From Agelaius tricolor (Eukaryota; Chordata; Aves; Passeriformes; Icteridae): DNA of 64,000 bases. Shown here piece by piece: positions 54,212-64,000 of the stretch. The notes under the pieces were generated by a model that had not been told where the DNA came from, made no database searches, and worked only from the letters and a program-made list of their open reading frames with translations. Position 1 is the first letter of the stretch; each line of letters starts with the position of its first letter. A program made the position numbers and the translations under genes. The stretch is taken from NCBI GenBank assembly GCA_023055355.1, contig JALJCS010000009.1:23399001-23463000 (forward strand). The letters run 5' to 3'.

Positions 54212-56286
54212 ATGATATAGCTGGTGGTTGTTTGAATTCCTAAGCAAGAGTGATTATCATTTTGCCACTGTAACTGAAATTAAAGCAGTGTTAGTGAGCT
54301 GGAAGAGAAATGTAAACAGAGGGTTTTAATATGCAGCCTTACAGAACCTAAAACCTAACATGCACACAGATTTCAAGAGCCAGTTCTGTCTGCCTGAGAC
54401 TTTGATATTCTGATACACAGTACAAAGAATTTATTTGGCCTTTTATTATCTGGGTAATAAATAGTTTGTAATCCTGTTAAATAGATCAATCCATCAACTG
54501 TTTTCACTTATAGGGGTATCACTATTTATCTGTTCTTTTAATTTTATGAAGGACTAAAATCAAGATTGGAGACAGGTGGTAATTTTCCTGACAGGTGGCC
54601 GCATTACACAGCATTTTCCCAGCTCCCCCCCATAAAATACAAATGCAATCTGGAAGCATGCAGTTGCCAAAAGTATCTTCTTTTCTCTTCTTTTTTGTGT
54701 ATACTGTTTCATTTTTCCTCACTTCAGATAGGGACTAAAATAACACATAGAGACACACATTTGGGTGACGAAACTTTTACTTCTTTTTTCATTTGAGGAA
54801 TGTGCACACTGAATCTATTTATTCCATGATTCTACATGGCATTTCTGTATGTGGCAATACATTAAACAAATGCCTGTGTATTCATCACAGTGCTCAAAAC
54901 CTGACTGTGAGAACAATTTCCATGTTTGACATATATGCCATTCAATGATTGTAAAAGGCAATCTAAAAGCTATTGATCAAGCCATAGCAACAGTAAAGTA
55001 AATGGGGAAAATAAGATAAAGGATGTAGTTAACTTATCCTTAATACATTACATTATTTGGCTGCTATTACAGCACCAAAATGCAAAAGGGTAAGGGAATC
55101 AAATTCTAATTCCTTATGACCTAGAAGACAACATGTAAGAGCACCATCAAAAACATGCACACAAACTTTCAGGCTAAATGCCATTGAATTGTGGTTGAAG
55201 TGCCAGCCTGAAAATCAAAGGGCCTATGCTCTTCAAGCATCTCATATTAAAGACTGGGTAAATCATTTTAGTGCTTCAGTTTCCTCACATCAGTAAAACT
55301 GGGATAGCTCTGTCAATATCCATTTTAATAATTTTGATACTTGGTGATTAAAGTTCTCCCTAAGAAATACTGCTTTTTCCCCATTCTGCAGTGTTGCTTT
55401 TTGTAGTTTTAATTCATATGGGTATAGCTTTTAAAATACTGATCTAGAACTGTTCTATTTGCAGATCAGTTCAAACATGCAAATGTAAAATGGAAGTATT
55501 AAAACTGAATGAATTCCATCTTCCCTCATATTAAATGTTTCTCAAGAGTGTTTAAACTTCCTTTTTAAAGAAACTGATTGAGATCCATCAGAACTATATC
55601 ATTCCCTGCAGTTTGCTTGGTGTTACACCCATAGGCATTGGCTAATAAGAGGGATTTTCTTGAAAAACTAAGAAACTAAACCCCAAAGCCTAAATGCACT
55701 TCAAGTAAAGACTATGTTACTTATAAAATATGAGGGAACCAAAATGGATATAATTTTTCCTGAGAAAGGCAGAAGAAAGACTTTACAATGGAAATTTTGT
55801 AAGAACAGTAGCTGGGCTAACAGTTCAAACTTCTTTATGTAAAACCAGTTTTTAGCACAACTCCTTGCCCATTATCATAATGAGCAAATATATGTTCTTG
55901 CTCATATATTTTTTTTTTTTATTTTAATAAGGAGAATAAAACCTGAGGGAAAGTGCTGCCAGGCTGTGTGGAGGTGGAAAGTACAACATCCATCTGGAAT
56001 AACCACATTCAGCTCCAAAGGGTTGCTCTAGATTTATACTATTGTACAGAGTATTAAGAGAGAAAAAGGTAAAAAAACCTCAAATGTGATATGTTTGGAT
56101 CACATTGGAAATGGGAAACTTAAAAAACAATAATAACTACAACAAAACCTGATGAATCTCTTGGGTTCCCCAGGCTACAGGAAGCAATCAAACAAGAATA
56201 TTTAAAAAAATTAATTATTTCTTTGATTCAGCTTTTAACAGAGTATATTGGCAAAGGTTCCTTATGCTGCTGCACACTCCTTATTT

Positions 56287-56310
56287 GTGTGTGTGTTTGT
56301 GTGTCTGTTT
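56287..56310. repeat. Short GT-rich simple repeat
   Basis: Imperfect GT dinucleotides with TTT and TC interruptions. Confidence 0.8.
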
Positions 56311-57702
56311 AAGTAAGATTATTAAAGATGCAGGTATCAGAAATGTAGGTTCAGAAACCTGCAGCTCAAGTCCCAAGTAAACTACTAGTAAGTCTTAACA
56401 ATATTTATTTTATACTCTGAAAGGAGCATAGGAATGAGGCAGAATGGATGCTAGCAATGCCCACTCCCAAACTGCATAGCTAAGACTTCTAAAAGAGACT
56501 TGAGATTATCCAGAAAATTATAAGACAGTAAATCTTACACTGGAATCTTGCAAACACCTTTAAATTAAAATAGGAATATAAAAATAAAAAAATTTAGTCT
56601 AAACATTATTTTTCAAAAACTAACAATAATTCCTCCCAAAATATGCATATGATACTGATCTCTTGATACATCTTGGCCCTCTGAAAAGTAATGAAATTGG
56701 AAAAAAACTTTCTCTGTTATCAAAAGGCTGCAGAAAGTCTCCTTAAACAGAAAGCAAACTAACTGAAGACACAAACTAGAGAAAATACCTCCATTAAATA
56801 ACAGTTATGATAGAAAAAAAGGGTATGACTTACTGCCAATAAAAATCTGAATTCTAATGGGCTTCAAAACTTTCCAGTAGGATCTTCCAGTAACTGAAGA
56901 GCATTTAAAAAATGAATGGGAGATAAGGGAGCACAGTCCACTTTCAGTAGTGATTTTGACATTCTGAAGATAGTCACCAAAAGCAATGGCATTTTGGTAA
57001 AGTCACAGTATCACATTACACATGTGATAAAGTTTGCTATATTTCTTAATCTGTTAAAGATCTAAAGAGTTAAACATGTGATAAATCCATTTGGTTTAGC
57101 AAGTTTAGCAAGAATCTTTAAACAGACCAAAATAACTTGATGAAAGAGCAAAATGATGGCTATGTGCAAAATTGACAAATTCAGTATAATTTCCACGAGA
57201 AGAAAAAATCAGTTGAGTTGCTTATGCACATCAGGAGAATCTAAACTTACAGCAGGAATTCTAGGAGGAGATGTATGATCCTCTACAACCAGCTCTATAT
57301 GCAGTGTTGATGAATAGAATTGTTGCAATAAAAGAAGACCCATGAAAGATCCTATATGATTACAAGCTTCAAGCTGACATGGAAGATCCACAGCTCAATT
57401 TCTCTTTAAAAGATAACTTTACAAGATTCTGATGATAAAAATACCCTGCCTGAATTTCTAGAATCATGTCTAAAGAATGACTGCAATGAGCAGTGACAAC
57501 AAGGCTCCAGGGCAGACATACTATGATTACATAACCATAAACTGACTAGAACTAAAGAAAAAAAACCCAAACCACTGTTTCCATGGACAGTATAAAATTC
57601 TCACTTAAATAACACTTGCTAATTTTGTCATTGGTCTTGTAGTTGGTTGATAAACAAGAAGCTAAGTATGCATTTAAGAAAGTTGATGAGAAATTGGTTT
57701 TA

Positions 57703-57717
57703 TTTTTTTTTTTTTTT
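57703..57717. repeat. Poly(T) run
   Basis: An uninterrupted run of about 15 T on the plus strand. No element is recognised next to it. Confidence 0.85.
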
Positions 57718-58559
57718 AATGAAATATGCTTACATGAGTCTGCTCCTCCCAAAAGCTTCTGATGGTTTTTCAGGCAGTTTGAAAATACTTCCTATGAAAT
57801 TCTCAAACTATCTAGTTTGGGGGAAGCTTCTTTTGCTCTCATCCAAGATGCTTAACCATGTCATAAGCAGCAACACAGGCATGTTTAACTTAATTTCTAT
57901 GTCTCTGATATCTTCTAGGTCTCTGAAGGCTTAACTTCATTCATAAAAGCCACTTACAGCCTCACAGAATAGTGACATACTTCCCCTTATAATCATTGCT
58001 AGAATGATAGACAGTATCTGTTCTTTTCAATCTCTACTAAGGAAGAAGAGAAAGCAAAAATGAGAGATACTGAATGGAAATTGGATTCTAAAGGTAAGTC
58101 TAGCGAGCAGGATGATAGTTTTAATTAGGAACATAAAGCTGCTATTAAAAGGCAAATAAACCAATGGTTTTAATATATTTGGCTATTTCTAATTCAGATT
58201 TTGAAACAGTTTATACAATCTGGGGTCTTTTTTCTGAAATTCAACTGATTTATGTAGTTATTAACTCAGTATTAGCATTGATGTTTTAAAATACATTTCA
58301 ATACATTTACAAGAAAATAAGTTGTGATTCTAAAACTAGCGCAAAACTGACCCAAATCTTGAATAATTATTTACTATATGATCATACTGAAGTGATAAAG
58401 GAATGCTAAAGAATGTAAATTAAAGCCAAGAATTCAGAAATATGATCACCTGGAAGGGTTAAAGTTGCATGTGAATCCTTGATTTGTATTCCATTCTGTC
58501 CTAATTAAAATCCTGATGCCAACATCATATCAGAGTCCAGAAGTGCAACATATTTATCC

Positions 58560-59480
58560 TGAGACGAAGCCCCAAAACAAAAGGTAACAATCAGCCATTG
58601 CCTGGTTTTTTTGCCCATGCACAGATCTTGTAAAACTAGGAGCTGATGATAACACAGGTGATGTTCTAAATATGGGAAATATCAGAAGCAAGGGCAGATA
58701 ACACAACCCTACTTAACTATTGGTTCCTTATCTTTGCAAACTCAGAGATCTGTTTATACAGGTTGATAGCAGGAGCCTCATCTAGTGGTGCTTAGAGACA
58801 AACCAGTAGCCAGACAACCATTAGGCCCCAGTGGAAGTTTTGTTTCGGGATAGCAAAGATAACACTGAGCACACAGATTGTGAAGATTCTTTCTGACCGT
58901 CTCCACCATTCACAAGTTTCACCTGTCCTGTGAGAAACTGCACCACATTAGCAGAAATTGCTGGATTTGTTTGGTTGCCCACATTCTGATCCTGTTCTAA
59001 CCTAGGGAAGCAGAAGAAATCTTTTAACTATTCAGTGGGAGCAGCTTTGGTGGTTTTTGCCCAGGTGAATAAATTTAGCTGTACCTGGTGCCCCTCTTGG
59101 GAGAACTGAAGAACTTTCAGTCCCTGTAGCCAGTTTGAAACATGCCAGGGAAACCAGAGTAGACATCTGATTGCTGTACTTTGGGAGCAGTCAACCAACT
59201 AGACTGTTTCATGAAACCACCAAAATTTTCTCATTTTTCTCCTCACGACATAACATCAGTCTCACAGGAGATGAGACAGGAAACCAACAACAGAGAAATG
59301 CAGTAGTTCAAAAAAGCAGTATTTCATTCTTTCATCCTCATTTCCTCTACGTGTAATGTCTGTGCTTCTTCCTTTCTCTACAACTCACAGTATGGCAAAG
59401 CAGACAAGGACCCTGACACAGCCCCAAAGGAAAAGGTTGGTGAAGAATCCTGACATGAGCAAAGCTGAAGAAGTGTGAGG
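58560..59480. other. Moderately GC-rich stretch, possible decayed repeat
   Basis: This stretch differs in texture from the surrounding intron and includes phrases such as GGTGAATAAATTTAGC (a poly(A)-signal-like AATAAA near 59068) and CATCTAGTGGTGC. It may be a decayed LTR element, but I cannot identify ends, a TATA box in register or a target duplication. Confidence 0.2.
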
Positions 59481-62400
59481 ACAGAACTGATGAAGGACTA
59501 ATGAAAAATGAATTGAACATGCAGACCTAATTGTAGCATATTTCTAAGGACTCTATGTTTGAGTTCCTTTGGTTAGGGTATCAATGTAGAGGTAAAACAA
59601 TTCACTTTAATATAAGCTTTTCTGTGAAGCCCTAAAAAGGGTTACGGCTAGCTAGAATAGGGAAGCCCTGGCAGTGGTTAGCTGAAATAGACAAGTAAGG
59701 TACAACATTCTACCTGCTCGCTCAGAATTACACTAATTAAGGAATTTCAAGTCAGAAAAGAACCATTCCTCTAAAGAAACAAGTAAGGATTCAGTGTTCT
59801 TCTGTCCTCTCTTACAACAGAAGATTTAGTCTACTTCTAGGAAAATGTAGCAGGTAGCCTTATATAAATTCTTTTTAAAACAGTTAAACTTTTCTTTTTA
59901 ACAACTGAAAAATATCTTGTTCTTAAAGTTGCTCAGAAACCATGAAAACAACACTGTTTTCTTATTGCATTTACTGATCTCCCAGTGATTTAATTTACAC
60001 TTTAAAAATAGAAAGCTTCTTTGCTGTAGCAAAACTACCAACCTAATGAAGTGATTCTTGTAATTTCAAGTCCAAAATAGTGATCTATCAATTAAAACTG
60101 AAGGAACCTATACAATGAGCCAGTTTTTCATTAGTCTTTCCTTTCATTTGAGAGTTGCAATGCTAGAGAGATCCTAAGGTACAAAATTCAGGAGCATAGG
60201 AGAAGACATTCCTAAGGATGATTTTCACAGGAGAATTTGCTTCTCCTCTTGTTTCAGAAAAGACTGGGGTTCTCGTATTGTTTTCTTATTAGCTGGGACA
60301 TCCTGCTTGAGGAAGTTGGCAGCTTGAAAAGCTTATGGTTTGGATGATGATAATTTAGGTAAGTTATCTTTAATTTAAGGTCCATTTTCTAGAAAATTTT
60401 TATTTTTATTAAGAAATACATACTCAAGAATGGTTATTAATTCATATTATTCAAAGCACACACTGTGGAGGCATAATTAAAGCACACCTGGTAATTCACA
60501 GATGCTTTTAACAGAGCTCATCACTCTGATGTCAATGTATTTATGGATTTTCTCTGTCTGTTGTTCTGGAAAATATAAATGTGGTATTTTTCATCTTAAA
60601 AGCCTTTTAAAACCATGCATTACATTTATTAAATCTAATGACTTCTTGACACTGGTTGATATTTCACTATTTTACAGCCACAAACAGCAGGAATCAAGTT
60701 AAAAGCTCATTTTATTAAAGGCCAAAGGACTTGAAAAGGCAAGTCTTGGCTCTTGCTGAAGATTAGAACTTTTCTCTCAAAAAATCCATGTGACCAGTTC
60801 TAAATTTGCAGGTGTCTCTATCCACTAGACACCTTATTGTATGAATGAAAAGGTGTACTGACAAAGGATGAAAAAGCTTTCCCATTAACAGTGCAACATT
60901 TTTTGTGTCTCAAAATAATAAGGAAGAAAAAAGGAACAGCTATTGTGCTTAAAATAAAAGTGCTATAAGCATAGTGTCCTGACCACACCTTACTTGGAAC
61001 TACAGCAACTCCTGACTTACTCAGCTCAGGAGGGCAGGACATGGGAGCTTGAGACAGGAAGGAATACTCAATTAAGAGAGATGGAACAAGAAATCATGGC
61101 TAGCAGGTTTTCACCTAGGATGGGGAGGTCTTAGGTTCCACCCCTATTATAACCTGTGTACGCTATCCAATGATCTGTTTATATAAAATAAATTAATTTA
61201 CCAAAGACAAGAACAACAGGTGCAGACAGGCACCTCTGAATTTAAGTGCTACTTTGAAATCACCAAATCTACTGGGTACCATTTGATCTTCTACTACAAA
61301 CTAATATTTTATGAACAACTTCTGTGACTCAAACATATGAAGCTATTATGAAATAGATATTCCATCTGTCTTGCTAAGATAACATGATCTACAAAAATGA
61401 GAAGGACTTCACAGGTTATAACTATTGCATCTAGTCACTGTTCCAAGGAAAATTTATAATCTGTCCTTGAGCACAGACTGGAATGCAAGATTGCCCCTTT
61501 AAATTATGTGACTAAATCATTATCCTATAAACACTGGGTTGCACTTGCTTTTCCTATGAAGTGCAACACTTTAAGGTGAAAAATACCTCACAGGTATATA
61601 TGGTCTGGTAGGAAAAATGTTGTGTGCAACGGGATGTGTAGGTTTAAACATTCTGCTATGAAAATTGAACTGACAGTCCCACATCTCAATTCTCTACATC
61701 CACAGTACAAGGCAGTGGATGAGCACAAACCCTTAGAAGTAGCACCCACTGCTTCATTTTACATTCAGTCTGACCTGCTACACTTTCTCTGAGGCGGTCT
61801 GCCAAATCCTAATCCTGTAACAGAGGTTGCTGGAGAAGATTGATCAATCATTTTAGTGTTCTATCATAAGACAAAATTAACTTTTAACTTCATTTTTATA
61901 TATGAGAGACTGTATTCTTGGGTTTCAAAATGATGCCCCTCTCATGAAGTTTGCCAGTTAGATAAAATATATTAGTATTAAAACTATGCAAATCATCTAT
62001 TAAATAGAATGTAGGATATTTGCAGAAATTTTAAATCCAGTCCTTCAATGATAAAGTATTGATGCATTATATTAGTCTCTCCTTAGTTCTAAGCATTTAA
62101 CTTAAAGTGGAATTTCTCAAAATCTACAAATTAGGATTAATAAAACTGCTGTGAAAAAGAAAGCCCTGCTGTTATAATCTAATGGGAACTGGGGCACACA
62201 TCTATCCATACCTGAAATAGAGAAATTATTTGCAAATGTGAACTCATGTATTGCAAGTAATTAGGGAAAAAATATTAAGATAAATATTTTAAAAGCCTAA
62301 GTTGGTATGTTCTGATCATAGGTTTCCAAGAGAATATTGACTAAAGCCACTTGCTTGCTTGCCTACTACATGAATGTACTCAAATGTATTCTTCTACCAC

Positions 62401-62802
62401 ACATCTCATATTGATTCATCTCATAATAAAAGCATGGTGCTTTTGAAATCAGTGTGTGTCAGATCAGACCGCATAATTCAGTCAATCCTTATTTATTTAC
62501 TGAAGCAACTGAAATAGATAAATATGTCACAGAGCTATCAATTCTGCATTGCAGAAAATACAGCTAAATAACATAACAGAAAGTCAAACTCCCCTAAAAG
62601 TCACAGCATTTAAAATGCACTTCTTGTAGCTGTTCAAAATGTAGTGTATTCAGTGATTGGGGCTTTGTTGGAGCAACCACACAAAAAACCCAACCAGAAA
62701 TCAACTATAATACTAAAGAACCATATGCCAATATTTCTTTCTTATGCTATCTGTGAGAATTTTTTTAGGGTTAATGTTGAATATCAACATATAAATATAC
62801 TA

Positions 62803-62831
62803 TATATGGTATATCTATTTTATACCATATA
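62803..62831. repeat. Perfect 11-bp hairpin in AT-rich DNA
   Basis: TATATGGTATA (62803-62813) and TATACCATATA (62821-62831) are perfect reverse complements with a 7-nt loop. Confidence 0.9.
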
Positions 62832-63269
62832 AATATATGCTACTATTTATTCATAAAATGAAAAAAACCCCAAAAATCTGATTACTGCAAAGCATAGTTA
62901 TTGCCAGTAATTAGAGAGAAGATCTATCCTTTTTCTGCTCAAATTATCAGTTTTACAATTAAAGCATGTTAAGAGTGCTGAATTTCCACTCACCATTGTC
63001 TGAAAACAACAACAGTTCAAACAAACAGTACTGCAGAATCTTTGAGAAGTGTGATGTGTCTGGCTGAAATGGAGCTGATTTTCTTCATGGAGGCCTGCAG
63101 GGTGATGTGTTTTGAGTACAAGACTAAAACAGTGTTGATAAAACACCAGAATATCTCCATAACAGCACTAAAGAGGAGCAGACTCAAAATTTCTGTCATT
63201 TCTCCTCCCTGTGCTCTCTCTGGACAAAGAGATTGATGCCACACTTACATTCTTTAATGCCCTCTAAGA

Positions 63270-64000
63270 CTTGGCTACTTCAGCTATTCATTTTCTGATA
63301 GCTCTTGATCCACAATCTCTTTTGGACAAACTTGGCTTCTTCCATGATGGTCTTTTTTAATTCTTCTTTTTGTACTCAAGTGTGGCTTTGAATGTGCTAT
63401 CTGAAGCACCTGGGAAACATCTTGGTTCTTGACTTGAACAGCCTCCTTAGAAAAAGATGTAATTCAGAGACTGCTTTGCACAGGTCAGGTCCAAGATGGA
63501 GATTGAAAGAATATTGCTTGCTTAATGCCACTAAGAAAAGACAGGTCAGGGGTGAGGAATAGAAATCTAAGAACTGTAAGAACTGGAGTGAAACTAGGTC
63601 AGTTAGGGAAAGAGGGCTGACCATGGATAAGGGAAGAGAACTTCTTGAAGAAAATCTTTCCCTCCCCCTCTCCTGAATGAGATCATAGTCTCTGTTTTGC
63701 TCATCTCCCCATTTCTTGAACCTCAGGAAAAACTGAGCTTTTATCCTACACCTTTTCTTGAGGTTTAGGCTGAAATAGTGTGTGACTGTGTCTGTCCCAT
63801 TTCCTACTGAATCACTCATCACATGGTTCATGTTCTTTGCTGTGCAAGGTCCTCATGGGGGAACTCTTTGGTTTCAGAAACTTCTCCTTAGGTATTCCCA
63901 ATGCAGAGACAATTATTCAGAGTCATTGCAGCCTTTCTACCTCATAATGGGCATTCAATCCTCCACAGCTCCCTTTCATCCCTGGTCTCCCTCCATTAAC
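63270..64000 (-). other. Unidentified GC-richer segment with a 144-codon open frame
   Basis: The minus strand is open from 63831 to 63397 (144 codons), and further open pieces follow below in other frames. One of these, about 63290-63360, reads EEAKFVQKRLWIKSYQKMNS before a stop. A TATA-like GGATAAAAGC lies near 63740 on the minus strand. Split frames with stops suggest a decayed retroposed gene or an LTR-type element that continues beyond the window, but I recognise neither. It could also be unique intron. Confidence 0.25.

Larger units (their letters stand above)
20657..64000 (-). other. STXBP5L: STXBP5L intron upstream of exon 20575-20656 (partial)
   Basis: At least 43 kb precede the first visible exon without another recognisable coding exon. 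In particular I do not find the expected upstream piece ending AIRI or the N-terminal exon. It is treated as a single large intron because tomosyn genes have very long 5' introns, but a small exon or a nested noncoding gene could be missed by eye. Contents include two CR1 copies (25971-26020, 41389-42052), an LTR-like element (44379-44760), low-complexity tracts (46285-46412, 53040-53121), a TA microsatellite (54180-54209) and several GC-richer islands listed separately. The stretches 20730-25960, 26260-30240, 31760-37250, 37840-41310, 42060-44370, 46420-49930, 50280-53030, 54250-58550 and 59500-63260 otherwise show nothing I can name. Confidence 0.65.

Overview
The window is AT-rich vertebrate nuclear DNA, almost certainly from a bird. 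The clearest evidence is two copies of the 3' end of the avian CR1 retrotransposon (25971-26020 and 41389-42052, both in minus orientation), together with at least one LTR that resembles LTRs I recall from songbirds. There are no bacterial-type genes, no CpG island, no tRNA or rRNA, and no CRISPR array.

Only two stretches can be supported as coding, and both lie on the minus strand: 20575-20656 and 18449-18549. Read in gene order they join in frame with canonical splice sites. They encode the first WD40 blades of tomosyn-2 (STXBP5L, syntaxin-binding protein 5-like), a brain SNARE regulator that restrains vesicle release. Residues that differ between the two tomosyn paralogues (GVDC, QHES, AVLQL, FNRE) favour STXBP5L over STXBP5. 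The remaining 99.7% of the window is intron of this gene: at least 43 kb upstream of the first exon, 2 kb between the exons, and at least 18 kb downstream. Neither the promoter, the first exons nor the 3' end is in the window.

The introns hold a solo LTR (13944-about 14312), a second LTR-like element with an internal 29-bp duplication (44379-about 44760), the two CR1 copies, several T/G- or A/C-rich low-complexity tracts, an AT microsatellite (54180-54209), short tandem duplications and a few perfect hairpins. Several islands of higher GC (about 3040-3560, 11110-11420, 30240-30760, 37260-37830, 49930-50280, 63270-64000) carry open frames of up to 163 codons, but I recognise no protein in them.

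The most interesting gene-level feature is a pair of tandem splice acceptors at exon 20575-20656. They lie exactly 33 nt apart and the extra sequence is in frame. The better polypyrimidine tract sits before the distal acceptor, and use of that site would insert 11 residues into the first propeller blade. I did not find a convincing undescribed biological system.
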